A stretch of 64,000 nucleotides of DNA. Origin: HK1 sp965215295. GTDB taxonomy: Bacteria; Pseudomonadota; Gammaproteobacteria; HK1. Of this stretch, positions 16,168 through 24,427 are shown piece by piece. The stretch spans positions 496,001-560,000 of the forward strand of contig OZ244045.1 of assembly GCA_965215295.1 (NCBI GenBank), read 5' to 3'. The notes beneath the pieces were generated by a model. It saw only the letters and a list, made by a program, of their open reading frames with translations, was not told the DNA's origin and did not search any database. Numbering within the stretch: the first letter of the stretch is position 1; every line of letters starts with the position of its first letter. Made by a program: the position numbers and the translations under genes.

Positions 16168-17259
16168 ATGCGGATGAAGGCAGCCGTCTTGCGGGGTGTG
16201 GGTCGGCCCCTCCGGATCGAGGATGTGGAGGTGGCGAGCCCGATGGGACACGAGGTGCTGGTCCGGGTGGCCGCCGCCGGCGTGTGTCACAGCGATCTCC
16301 ACCATATCGAGGGGCTCTATCCCACCGACTTCCCGAGTGTTCTCGGGCACGAGTCGGCCGGGGTGGTGGAGGCGGTCGGCGATCAGGTCGGCTACGTGAG
16401 CCCGGGGGACCGGGTGATCACCTGCATGTCCGTCTTCTGCGGGCACTGCGAGGCATGCGTGACCGGGCATCCGGTCAACTGCGAGCGTCCCCAGGACGTG
16501 AGCCGCGGCCCCGAGGAGCCCCCGCGCCTCAGCCAGAACGGGGAGCCGGTGCACCAGTTCTACCACCTCTCGTCCTTTGCCGAGTACATGCTGGTGCACG
16601 AGCACGCCATCGTGAAGATCCGGGAGGACATGCCTCTGGACCGCGCCGCGCTCATCGGATGCGGGGTCACCACCGGGGTCGGGGCGGTGCACAACACCGC
16701 GAAGATCGAGGTTGGCAGCACGGTGGCGGTCATCGGCCTCGGTGGCGTGGGGCTCTCCGCCGTCAACGGCGCCGCGATTTCGGGGGCGGGGCGCATCATC
16801 GCCATCGATACGGTGGCTTCGAAGTTCGAGCTCGCCCGGCACTTCGGGGCCACCGACACGGTCGATGCGTCCCGGGCGGACGTGGTGGAGACGGTGCGCG
16901 AGATGACGGGCGGGGGCGTGCACTACTCCTTCGAGGCGATCGGCCTCAAGAAGACGAGCGAGCAGGCGTACGACATGCTGCGCCCCGGCGGCACCGCGAC
17001 CGTGATCGGCATGATCCCGGTGGGGCAGAAGCTCGAGATCGACGGCGAGAGCCTGCTCTTCGAGAAGAAGCTCCAGGGCTCGAACATGGGCTCGAACCGC
17101 TTCCGGGTCGACATGCCGCGGTACATCGACTTCTATCTCGCAGGCAAGCTGCACCTCGACGAGATGATCACCCGGCGCGTCCGTCTCGACCAGGTCAACG
17201 GGGCGTTCGACGCGATGAAGGCCGGTGAGGTCGCACGGAGCGTCATCGTGTTCGACTGA
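16168..17259 (+). CDS. Zinc-dependent alcohol dehydrogenase (MDR family)
   Basis: A 363-residue medium-chain dehydrogenase. Catalytic zinc ligands are visible in AGVCHSDLHH and LGHESAGVVE. The structural zinc loop has CGHCEACVTGHPVNC. The NAD-binding Rossmann motif is VIGLGGVGLSAVNG. It oxidises or reduces an alcohol/aldehyde pair; the substrate cannot be read from the sequence. The family resembles AdhC/aryl-alcohol dehydrogenases. It is transcribed away from the BREX operon, with 275 bp between it and the HTH remnant. An ATG two codons downstream is an alternative start. Confidence 0.9.
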   Translation: MRMKAAVLRGVGRPLRIEDVEVASPMGHEVLVRVAAAGVCHSDLHHIEGLYPTDFPSVLGHESAGVVEAVGDQVGYVSPGDRVITCMSVFCGHCEACVTGHPVNCERPQDVSRGPEEPPRLSQNGEPVHQFYHLSSFAEYMLVHEHAIVKIREDMPLDRAALIGCGVTTGVGAVHNTAKIEVGSTVAVIGLGGVGLSAVNGAAISGAGRIIAIDTVASKFELARHFGATDTVDASRADVVETVREMTGGGVHYSFEAIGLKKTSEQAYDMLRPGGTATVIGMIPVGQKLEIDGESLLFEKKLQGSNMGSNRFRVDMPRYIDFYLAGKLHLDEMITRRVRLDQVNGAFDAMKAGEVARSVIVFD

Positions 17260-17391
17260 GCGACCACGGTCGCGGACCGGGGCGTCGCCGAACCGGTACG
17301 GCGCCGTGGCGGTGGCCGCGTTGCGACACCGGCTCCGGACCCGTCGAGGCCTGTCGAGACAGTGGAGAGACGAGCTGGATTTCGGGAAGGG

Positions 17392-17793
17392 CTACGTTGT
17401 GGATACCCGTCTTTCAGCCGGCCGGCCGGTAAAGACGAGATTGCGGTAGACCAGGAATTTCACCAGGTTGGTGATGAGAATGGCGAGCGCGGCCGCGACG
17501 TAGTAGGGCGCCACAAGCCCCTGAAGGCCCAGGAACAGCAGATAGTCCATGAGACGGAAAACGAGTGCCGAACCCGCATAGCGAAGAAAGGTATTGCGGT
17601 CGGCGCCGGAGTCGAACACGAAGAACGCGTTGGCGAAAAACTGGAATGTGAACACCACGCCGAGGGCCATGGCAAATGCCGCGTTGGCGGACAGTCCTGC
17701 CCCTTCGCGCACCAGGACCGTCACCCCCAGGCTCACGGCAAGCCCCGCCAGGCCGGTCAGGACATAGCGACCGATCTGTCGGGACGCCGTCAT
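17392..17793 (-). CDS. GtrA-family membrane protein
   Basis: A 133-residue protein with four predicted transmembrane helices: YVLTGLAGLAVSLGVTVLV, a segment around FAMALGVVFTFQFFANAFFVF, FRLMDYLLFLGLQGLV and AAALAILITNLVKFLVYRNLVF. The last segment is the GtrA signature. GtrA-like proteins are thought to help move lipid-linked sugars or build cell-surface polysaccharides. No glycosyltransferase gene lies beside it, so its substrate is unknown. It ends 132 bp from the convergent alcohol dehydrogenase. Confidence 0.88.
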   Translation of the reverse strand: MTASRQIGRYVLTGLAGLAVSLGVTVLVREGAGLSANAAFAMALGVVFTFQFFANAFFVFDSGADRNTFLRYAGSALVFRLMDYLLFLGLQGLVAPYYVAAALAILITNLVKFLVYRNLVFTGRPAERRVSTT

Positions 17794-18106
17794 GCCTGCG
17801 GGCCTTCCGGGATTTGTGCAATGGACTTCTCTTCGTTCCAGGCCGGAACGATGGCCGGCACCGACCGGAACGACCGGGCCATGCCACTGTGACTACTGTG
17901 TCCGGTACCGGCGTGAGACTTGGGCACGGCGGGGGGAGGGGTACCGTTCATCAAGAGTGTCCGGCGGGCTGCGAGCCGCTACGCCTGGACACGGGACGGT
18001 TCAGCCCGCATGACAAGCTCCCGGGGGAGGGTGGGGTGAAGGTGGTCCGGCCGCGAAGTATAGCGCAGGCGACCCGGTCGCCACCGGGGTCGCGGGGTCG
18101 CGCGCA
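17794..18106. other. Intergenic region with an inverted repeat
   Basis: These 313 bp separate gtrA from the MFS gene, both on the minus strand. One inverted repeat is clear: GTGTCC and GGACAC flank about 24 bp near 17960-17995, without a T tract. A segment near 17812 (TTTGTGCAATGGACTTC) resembles the units repeated in the BREX wHTH gene. No convincing gene was found. Confidence 0.5.
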
Positions 18107-19363
18107 TCAGGTCCCGCCCGGCGACGATGATCGAGCCGTGACGTGCGGCGCGGAGACGTGGGGCCGGGCGAAGACGAGAGATGCTGCGCCGGCGATGAAC
18201 AAGCCGCAGACGATGAGGAACGCGGCGCCATAGGAGCCGGAGAGGTCGAAGGACGCCCCGGCCAGGAGCGGGCCCAGGCCGAACGAGACCACGGTGCCGA
18301 GGTTCATGAGGCCCATGACGCTCCCGTAGTGGCGCAGCCCGAACGACTCCTGCACCACCAGGATGTAGAGCACCCCGAAGCCGCCCATGAACAGGCCGAA
18401 CAGCGGCGCCGCAACCGCCAGCACCCCGGTGTGGCCGGCGCCGGCGAGGAGCGCGGTGAACGCCGCCTGCCCGATCAGGTTCGACATCATCATGCGCCGC
18501 GCCCCGTAGCGCTCCGACATCCACCCGAACAGGAGCTTGCCGCAGACACCGGCGATGGCGAGCGCGCCGAGCGCGGACAGCGCCGAGGCGTTCGCCATCC
18601 CCTTGTTCACCAGGTGCACGAGCACGTGCGGGAGAATGGCGCTGTAGGTGAACGTCCCCAAGGTGATCGCGACGAGCACCGCGTAGAACGCACGGGTCCG
18701 CACCATCTCCCGGAGGTCCCGATCGGGGAGCGCCGGCGCGAGCGGAGCGGCGCCCTTGCCGCCGCCCTCGCCGGCTCCATGGGGGCGGGGCATCCGCGCA
18801 CCGGCGACCGGAGGCGCCTCCCGGACCACCAGGAGCGTGGCCCCGGCGATCACGAACGACACGACCCCGAGCACCAGGTACGCCTCGCTCCACGACATCG
18901 CCGCCAGCAGGGCGGCGATGCACACCGGCATGACGAGCCCGCCGACGTTGTTGCCCGTCGCCGCGACCCCCGTCATTCGACCCCGGGTACGGGGGAACCA
19001 GGCCGCGACCAGCCGGCCGGCCGGCAGAACCGTCAGGCCGGAGAAGGTGACGAACTGCATGAAGCTCAGCGCATACCAGTGCCACAGCTCGGTCATCAGG
19101 GGCCGCAGACAGAAGCTGAGCCCGAAGACGACGAGCGAGATCACGAGGATCGGCCGCGCACCGAACCGATCCATCGCGCGCCCGAGGAGCGGAGCCGAGA
19201 GCCCTCCCACCGCCGCGAACGAGAGCGAGGCGCTGATCTCGGTGCGCGTCCATCCGAAGGTCTCCTCGATCGGCGCGATGAACAGCCCGAACGCGTACTG
19301 CGACACGCCGACCGCGACGGCGGTGGACGAGAAGACGACCGCAATGATGAAAGCCCCGCGCAA
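18107..19363 (-). CDS. MFS transporter, monocarboxylate/oxalate-antiporter type
   Basis: A 418-residue inner-membrane carrier with twelve hydrophobic segments and a hydrophilic central loop (residues about 200-235, rich in Pro, Gly and Arg). The first half shows GVSQYAFGLFIAPIEETFGW and the loop motif GRAMDRFGARP; the second half shows GKLLFGWMSERYGARRMM. Similar proteins exchange small organic acids. The start is a TTG at 19363; no better ATG lies upstream. The neighbouring homocysteine methyltransferase-like gene is on the same strand, 110 bp upstream. Confidence 0.85.
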   Translation of the reverse strand: MRGAFIIAVVFSSTAVAVGVSQYAFGLFIAPIEETFGWTRTEISASLSFAAVGGLSAPLLGRAMDRFGARPILVISLVVFGLSFCLRPLMTELWHWYALSFMQFVTFSGLTVLPAGRLVAAWFPRTRGRMTGVAATGNNVGGLVMPVCIAALLAAMSWSEAYLVLGVVSFVIAGATLLVVREAPPVAGARMPRPHGAGEGGGKGAAPLAPALPDRDLREMVRTRAFYAVLVAITLGTFTYSAILPHVLVHLVNKGMANASALSALGALAIAGVCGKLLFGWMSERYGARRMMMSNLIGQAAFTALLAGAGHTGVLAVAAPLFGLFMGGFGVLYILVVQESFGLRHYGSVMGLMNLGTVVSFGLGPLLAGASFDLSGSYGAAFLIVCGLFIAGAASLVFARPHVSAPHVTARSSSPGGT

Positions 19364-19473
19364 GGTTCGAGGTCGGGCGGCGTGGTCCGGGAAAGGGTGC
19401 GCGATGCTATATCACGGGAGTGTCGAAACGGTGCGCCGGCCCCGAGGGGAAGCTCGGCCCATCCGGACCCCGC

Positions 19474-20448
19474 CTATCCCGGCAGCCGTTCGGGCAGTGC
19501 GTCGCGCAGCGGACGGATGTACTCGATCTCGATGCCGCAGCATCCGCCGATCACCTGCACGCCTCCCGACACCCACCGTTTTGCCCGGGCCACGAACTCG
19601 TCCGGGGTCAGCTTCGTCTCGACCGAGTCGTCGCGGTGCGCTGCGACGTAGTCCGACCGCTCGGCCTCGGGATAGACCCCGATCGGGCCGTTCCAGTGCG
19701 CCCTGACCACCGCCAATGCGTCGTCGGTGGCGTCCACCGGCGAGTGGAACACGGTAACGAGCTCTCCGCCGAGGGCGGCGAGGGCGTCGAACTCGGCGTC
19801 GAAGGGTTCCTCGGACTGGTATCCCACCTTGAGCGAGCCGTCCGTGGCGTCACGGCGGCACTTGAAGCCGGACCACACCGGCAGGCCGGTGGCGAGGCAT
19901 GCTTCGAAGACCCACCGGCGCTGCACGGTGCTGCCGGTCGGCTCGGCGATGAGGAAGTCCACCCCGGATTCGGCGAGGATCCCGGCCTGCTCGCGGAGAT
20001 TTGCGCGGGCCTGCTCCTCGCTCGTCTCGACCCGGTCCCGGAAGTACTGGAAGTCGCGCCAGCCCGGCTCCGCCCCGGCCATGAGTCCGTAGTTCGAGAC
20101 CGAGCCGCCAATCCAGACCGGGCGCTCCCTCGCCGCCCGGTCGCGCGCGTCCCGGGCGAGCATCACCGCGCGCAGGTTCAGCTCGTGCACCTTGTCGCCG
20201 AGCCCGAGGGGCAGGAGGTTGTGCCGGGCGCTGGAGTAGGTGTTGGTGGTGATGACGTCCACCCCGGCCTCGATGTAGAGCTCGTGGAGTCGGCGGACCG
20301 TGAACGGATGGGTCTCGAGCGCGATGCCGGCCCACGCATCGTGGCTCATCGGAACTTCCATGCGCTGGAGCTGGGTGCCGACCGCACCGTCGAGAATGAT
20401 GACCTCGCGTGCGTCGATTCGCGCCCTCAAGTCCGCGTAGTCGCTCAT
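19474..20448 (-). CDS. Homocysteine S-methyltransferase-like protein
   Basis: A 324-residue TIM-barrel protein of the MetH-N/BHMT family. It begins with the usual ILDGAVGTQLQRM. It ends with the zinc motif VIGGCCGIE, which supplies two Cys ligands. The third ligand normally comes from an NC-x-x-P segment; here that place reads TVFHSPVDAT, so a His replaces the Cys. ITTNTYSSARHNL matches the family. The start ATG is preceded by a strong GGAGGAGG. It probably transfers a methyl group to a thiol, but the changed ligand leaves the acceptor uncertain. Confidence 0.82.
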   Translation of the reverse strand: MSDYADLRARIDAREVIILDGAVGTQLQRMEVPMSHDAWAGIALETHPFTVRRLHELYIEAGVDVITTNTYSSARHNLLPLGLGDKVHELNLRAVMLARDARDRAARERPVWIGGSVSNYGLMAGAEPGWRDFQYFRDRVETSEEQARANLREQAGILAESGVDFLIAEPTGSTVQRRWVFEACLATGLPVWSGFKCRRDATDGSLKVGYQSEEPFDAEFDALAALGGELVTVFHSPVDATDDALAVVRAHWNGPIGVYPEAERSDYVAAHRDDSVETKLTPDEFVARAKRWVSGGVQVIGGCCGIEIEYIRPLRDALPERLPG

Positions 20449-20741
20449 CGGATCGAACCTCCTCCGTCGTCCGGCGCGGCGATGACGCTCATGCCATGTC
20501 GCGTGTCGGGTCTCGGTGCGCGAATCGAGCGATCCGGCGCCCGAGGGCGGACGATTCTTTCACGTTGTCGATCGCGAGAGATACCCCCGGCGTTCGACGC
20601 ATCAGGGCCGCACCAGCAGGGCCGCACCGGTCACGAAGCGCCAATCACCAATCTCCGCCTCCACGGACCTGCCGTCGTGTACAGTACGGATTGGATGCCC
20701 CGGTGGATGCCCCGGGCGCCGGCACCTTGGTCGAGGCGCAG

Positions 20742-21374
20742 ATGTCGAAGCTCTCCCAAAGACTCGCGATGGGCGCGATCGTGATCGCGGCGCTCGTGGC
20801 CGGCCTCGTCTTCGGCGACATGGTCCGGGACGATGCCGCGGTGAGCGTCGAATCCGGCGCCGTCCCGGAGCTGGAGCGTTACGAGATCGGCGGAGAGTTC
20901 GAGCTCACCAATCAGCGCGGCGAGCGGATGCGCCTGAGCGATCTCGCGGGCAACGCGGTGATGATGTTCTTCGGCTATACCTTCTGTCCCGACATCTGCC
21001 CGGCGACGCTCGCCCGCATGCGCGAGGTCAAGGCCGCCCTGTCCGAGGAGGACGCCGCCCGGTTCACCGGCGTGCTCGTCTCGGTGGACCCGGCGCGCGA
21101 CACCCCGCAACGGCTCGGCCGGTACGTGGAGTTCTTCGACCCCGGATTCGTCGGGCTGACCGGCAGCGACGACGAGCTCAAGGACATCGCGCGCCGTTAC
21201 GGAGCGCAGTTCATGATCCCCGAAGGCCAGCCGGAGGACGGCTATCTCGTGAACCACTCCTCCATCGGCTACCTCATCGACCCGGCCGGCCACGTGCGGG
21301 CGCTCTACCACGGCGACGAACCCGTCGGCGCGATCGCGGCCGACGTGCGAGAGGTGCTCGAAGAGCTCGGCTGA
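20742..21374 (+). CDS. SCO1/SenC-family copper chaperone
   Basis: A 210-residue membrane-anchored thioredoxin-fold protein. One N-terminal helix (AMGAIVIAALVAGLVFGDMV) is followed by the periplasmic domain. The copper site is present: CPDIC in FFGYTFCPDICPATL and the distant His in YLVNHSSIGYLIDP. SCO proteins deliver copper to the CuA site of cytochrome c oxidase or act as thiol-disulfide reductases. The last 33 codons lie in a 117-bp unit repeated just downstream. The start is the ATG at 20742; longer readings lack any signal sequence. Confidence 0.92.
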   Translation: MSKLSQRLAMGAIVIAALVAGLVFGDMVRDDAAVSVESGAVPELERYEIGGEFELTNQRGERMRLSDLAGNAVMMFFGYTFCPDICPATLARMREVKAALSEEDAARFTGVLVSVDPARDTPQRLGRYVEFFDPGFVGLTGSDDELKDIARRYGAQFMIPEGQPEDGYLVNHSSIGYLIDPAGHVRALYHGDEPVGAIAADVREVLEELG

Positions 21375-21514
21375 ATCGGTTTGCGGGGCGAGATCGGCCC
21401 GGCCGGACACATGCGGGTGCTCTGCCACGGCGACGAGCTTGTCGGCGCGATCGCGGCCAACGTGCGAGAGGTGCTCGAAGAGCTCGGCTGAATCGGCTTG
21501 CGGGGCGAGAGTCG
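21281..21514 (+). repeat. 117-bp tandem duplication of the sco1 tail
   Basis: The last 94 bp of the sco1 gene plus about 23 bp after its stop (from 21281) recur from 21398 with roughly ten substitutions. The second copy keeps the reading of the tail up to its own TGA, near 21489-21491, but has no start and follows the stop of the true gene. The period of 117 bp is 39 codons. Confidence 0.85.
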
Positions 21515-21532
21515 CCAGCCCTTGCGGGCGAC
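21511..21532. terminator. Hairpin between convergent sco1 and the glutaredoxin gene
   Basis: GTCGCC (21511-21516) and GGCGAC (21527-21532) form a 6-bp stem with a 10-nt loop between two converging genes. No T tract follows, so rho-independent termination is only possible. Confidence 0.3.
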
Positions 21533-21549
21533 GGTGCATGCGCGAGCGG

Positions 21550-22311
21550 TCAGCTCTCGTCCCAGATCCTGTCGGTCAGGGGCAGGCCCCGGAGATCGCC
21601 CGCGGTCAGCGGCCGGTCCGGAGCCACCCCCGCCTGCGCGAGCAGCGACGCCACTTGGCGGACGTGCTGGGCGCAGTGCCAGACCGTGCGCTCCAGCATC
21701 TCGTGCCGCGTGGTGCCGCCGAAGTACGTAGGCACCGGGCCGGAGAAGTCCTCGCCGGCCACCCGGCTCCACCATGCGGAGAAGCGTGCCCGCACCGCCT
21801 CGCCGTAATCCGCGATGGTCGCGCTGGTGCGCATCCCGGCCGGCGGCGGCTCGGTCAGGGCTTCGTAGGTCAGGCTCCGGCCCTGCTCCTCCATGTCCAG
21901 GAACGCGGCCGGGATCCGGTAGACGTGGTGCATCAGCACCCGCCACGACCGGGGCCGGTTCGGCAGAAGGTCCTCCAGGCGCCCGTCGGGCATCTGGCGC
22001 GTGAGCCGGACCGCGGTCCGGAGGATCCGGTCGAGCTTCGCCGCGAGCTGCTCGGGCGACAGCTCCGGCGCGGTATCGTCCGGGAGATCGAGGAAGTCGA
22101 CGACATCCTTGATGACCTGCGCGAAGACGAACCGGTCGCCGCGGGAGACGACCGGCACCGAGCGGGCGCCGAGCTTGCGGAGCGCCGCCATCCCGTCGCC
22201 TTCCAGGACGTTGATCGATTCGAACTCGATCCCACGGACCGAGAGGTACTCCTTGACCCTGAGGCAGCTCGTTCAGTGAGGCTGCCAGAAGACCTTGAGG
22301 GCGCCGGTCAC
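21550..22311 (-). CDS. Glutaredoxin-DinB fusion with a candidate selenocysteine (UGA codon)
   Basis: Read from GTG 22311, the protein is 253 residues with an in-frame TGA at codon 13. The first 12 residues, VTGALKVFWQPH, and what follows the TGA, TSCLRVKEYLSVRGIEFESI, join into a standard glutaredoxin start. There the active site is normally CxxC, so TGA stands where the first Cys belongs (U-T-S-C). The fold continues with GARSVPVVSRGDRFV. From about residue 85 a DinB-like four-helix region follows, with LMHHVYRIPAAFLDM and TVWHCAQHVRQVASLL. A perfect AAGGAGG lies 6 nt before the GTG, so ribosomes are directed to a site only 12 codons before the UGA. Selenocysteine insertion explains this best. 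A nonsense mutation or error with restart at ATG 22191 (213 aa, no active site) is the alternative. Confidence 0.75.
22240..22275 (-). promoter_or_regulatory. Candidate SECIS hairpin just after the in-frame UGA
   Basis: After UGA (22275-22273) the mRNA can pair CGAG with CTCG and, inside that, GGGU with ACCU around an 8-nt loop, CAAGGAGU. The upper stem is separated from the lower by an 8-nt bulge on the 5' side. The loop begins 17 nt after the UGA, within the distance usual for bacterial SECIS elements. Pairing was found by eye; no energy was calculated. Confidence 0.4.
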
Positions 22312-22317
22312 GGGGTT

Positions 22318-22324
22318 CCTCCTT
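22318..22324 (-). promoter_or_regulatory. Shine-Dalgarno AAGGAGG that fixes the GTG start at 22311
   Basis: A full-strength AAGGAGG sits 6 nt before the GTG of the glutaredoxin-DinB gene. Nothing comparable was seen before the downstream ATG at 22191. This argues that the short reading frame before the UGA is really translated. Confidence 0.8.
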
Positions 22325-22423
22325 TCGGGGGGAGCAAGCTCCTCGCACGGAGCTTCATCATACCCCCGGCAGAGCCGATTGGTTCTCCTGACGATATCGA
22401 ATCCATGCAGGGGTCCGCGTGCG

Positions 22424-22489
22424 CCGAGAGCACTTGGGCGGATTCGGGCGCCATCACCGAGAGCACCTGGGCGGATTCGGGCGCCATTC
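22424..22489. repeat. 33-bp direct repeat, two copies
   Basis: Two adjacent copies of a 33-bp unit beginning CCGAGAGCAC and containing GGGCGGATTCGGGCGCCAT differ at only a few bases. They lie in the 292-bp divergent gap between the glutaredoxin-DinB gene and the next plus-strand gene, where promoters or operators would be expected. Confidence 0.8.
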
Positions 22490-22603
22490 CGGAGAAAAGG
22501 TTCTGAATCAAAGAGCTTGCGCCGGTTGGCAGGCATCGTGGACCGCGGAGGACGAATCCGCCCTGTACTCCCAGCAGGCTGCGGTGGCCGGTGTTCACCG
22601 GAT

Positions 22604-23875
22604 GTGATATTCCACCGACTCGTGGACGCCCGCACCGCCGAAATGCAAGCCGCCGTTCAGCGGCTCGTGATGGAGCACGGCGAGTACTCGCCGCTGGAGC
22701 TGCTGCTGGCGACGAACCGGCTCGGCTACGAGGACTATCGGGCATGGCGCGAGGGTCGTCTCGCGAGCCTGGACGCGGTCCTGGCAGGCGGTCCGCATGA
22801 GGCGCGGGCGTGGCTCGAAGGGGCGCAGGCGTGGGCCGGGGCGCTCGGTCTGGACCCCGAACCGGCGGTGCATCAGGGCTGGGGGGAGAACGCCGGCGCC
22901 GATCTGGCCGCGTCCGCCAATGCGGCGTTGAACGCCTTGCTGGACACCCGTTTTCGTCGCACCCAGGAGCACGATCAGCTCGATCTGTTCATCGACGGCG
23001 CCCAGACCGCGGCGGTCAACGCGCTGCTGGACGCACTGGCGGCGCGTGAGGCCGGCGAAGCGAGGAGGACGCTCGACCGCCTTGTCAGGATCGATCGCGA
23101 CCATGGGCAGCGGTTTCACGCCACCGCGTTGATCGCGGCGCTGGAGGCACCGGCCCCCGAGGGTCCCGGACAAGGGCTCGAACGGCTCGACCGGATGGAG
23201 CGGGAATGGGGACCCGCCGCCTCGGCGCTGCTCGGCGTCCGCCGACGCGATTTCCTCGCGCCGCTGTGGCGCGATGTCGGCCGGGCGCTCGACCCGGTGG
23301 GCTTCGACCCGCACCATCCCGAGCGCCATGCGAGCCGGGCCTACCGGGAGGGTCTCGACTGGGAGAGCCTGAGACGAGCGGTCCTCGCGGTTCCGGGCCA
23401 CGAGAAGGAGCCCGTGCTGCTTGCCCGGCTCGCCGAAGCCGAGTGGAGGCTGCGCAACCGCGCGCAGGCCATCGAGGCCTGGTTCGCTCTGTGCCGGCTT
23501 GCGCCCGAGGAGTTCGAGCGGCTGATCGATGCCCCGGATTTTCCGGACTGGGCGCTCCGGACCGCGTGGCGTCTGGCCCTCGATTCGGATCTGGAGCCCG
23601 AGGTCTCGCGCGCGTGGTTTCCCGCCTGGATGCTGCTCGAAGAGCCCGGGCTCGCCAGCGTGCTGGAGCCGCGCCGCGCGGGCGACGGCCCGTCCCGCGC
23701 CTTCGATGCGGTGATTGCCCTGCTGGCCCACCCCGCACCCGACCAGCGGGGCATCGAGCTTCGCCACGCCCTCCAGGCCATCCACCCGGGCCTGCTGGCG
23801 CGCTATCTGGCGAAGCAGCGAGGACGGACTCCGGCTCCGGCCCCGCTCCCGTCCCATCCACCGAGTCCGGAGTAG
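22604..23875 (+). CDS. Conserved-looking protein of unknown function
   Basis: I do not recognise a named family. The roughly 423-residue product is soluble and mostly helical, with repeated Trp/Arg/Glu-rich segments that recall tetratricopeptide or HEAT-like packing (ALLARLAEAEWRLRNRAQAI is similar in style to residues 270-290). It opens with FHRLVDARTAEMQAAVQRLV and LELLLATNRLGYEDYRAWR. The C-terminus is Pro-rich. The start is uncertain: GTG 22604, GTG 22622 and ATG 22643 are all in frame and none has a good ribosome site; GTG 22604 keeps the FHRLVDAR segment. It converges with the parE remnant 45 bp downstream. Confidence 0.65.
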   Translation: MIFHRLVDARTAEMQAAVQRLVMEHGEYSPLELLLATNRLGYEDYRAWREGRLASLDAVLAGGPHEARAWLEGAQAWAGALGLDPEPAVHQGWGENAGADLAASANAALNALLDTRFRRTQEHDQLDLFIDGAQTAAVNALLDALAAREAGEARRTLDRLVRIDRDHGQRFHATALIAALEAPAPEGPGQGLERLDRMEREWGPAASALLGVRRRDFLAPLWRDVGRALDPVGFDPHHPERHASRAYREGLDWESLRRAVLAVPGHEKEPVLLARLAEAEWRLRNRAQAIEAWFALCRLAPEEFERLIDAPDFPDWALRTAWRLALDSDLEPEVSRAWFPAWMLLEEPGLASVLEPRRAGDGPSRAFDAVIALLAHPAPDQRGIELRHALQAIHPGLLARYLAKQRGRTPAPAPLPSHPPSPE

Positions 23876-23919
23876 ACGGAGCGGCGAAGGCCGAGATCCC
23901 TGGTCCTTGTTCCGGTGTC

Positions 23920-24135
23920 TCAACGATGTTGGCAGAGAGGGTAACGCCTCAACCCCGGCACGATCTTGTTGGCTTCGCGGCCGAGCGCTGGTTGCCGCGC
24001 GAGGTTCTCGAAGCGTTCATGCAGACCACTCATGTAGTTCCGGGCTTGCGTCACTCCGAAATTCACAATCGTGTACTCATGGACTTCATCGAGATCGGCT
24101 ACCGCTTTCCTCGACAGCCTATGGACGGCCATCAT
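23920..24135 (-). CDS. parE: ParE/RelE-type toxin, C-terminally short
   Basis: A 71-residue protein with the ParE start pattern AVADLDEVHEYTIVNFG, a long helix (ARNYMSGLHERFENLARQP) and GLRRYP, the usual turn into the last beta strands. ParE toxins usually run 20-25 residues further, through a strand pair ending in a VLHGR-type segment. Here the reading stops after LCQHR. ParE poisons DNA gyrase, and loss of the C-terminal strands should impair it. The gene overlaps the antitoxin by 17 bp, the normal arrangement. Confidence 0.7.
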   Translation of the reverse strand: MMAVHRLSRKAVADLDEVHEYTIVNFGVTQARNYMSGLHERFENLARQPALGREANKIVPGLRRYPLCQHR

Positions 24136-24376
24136 CTCGAAGCCGGGCTTCGACTTCCTCCATGATCCGAGGTACGGTCTTGTCGCTCACCCCGCTGTCC
24201 AGGCCTTCCTGAATCGCGGCCTTGAGCGCAAGAAACCTCGCGTCCTGCTCCTGGTCGCGTCGGATCAGGTCGCGAATGTATTCGCTGTCATCGGTGAAGT
24301 CACCGGCCGCGGTCTTTGCCCTGACCCATTGATCTTGTTGATCGGTCAGCGTGATGGTTCTGCGTACGATGCCCAT
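24119..24376 (-). CDS. parD: ParD-like antitoxin
   Basis: An 85-residue protein starting MGIVRRTITLTDQQDQW, a ribbon-helix-helix DNA-binding domain. Then comes YIRDLIRRDQEQDARFLALK and an acidic C-terminal helix (GLDSGVSDKTVPRIMEE) that binds toxin in ParD/CC2985-type antitoxins. GGAGG precedes ATG 24376; a reading five codons longer would place that ribosome site inside the gene. It begins 51 bp after the herA stop codon. It should neutralise ParE and repress the pair. Confidence 0.88.
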   Translation of the reverse strand: MGIVRRTITLTDQQDQWVRAKTAAGDFTDDSEYIRDLIRRDQEQDARFLALKAAIQEGLDSGVSDKTVPRIMEEVEARLRDDGRP

Positions 24377-24427
24377 ATCGCCTCCGGACAAACGTTCATT
24401 GTGTCTACGAGAAGGATCGATAATCGC

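Noticed and set aside
15165..16169. A 334-codon protein covering the HTH region
   Set aside because: The N-terminal part is antisense to the alcohol dehydrogenase promoter region and lacks any homology; only the HTH segment is meaningful.
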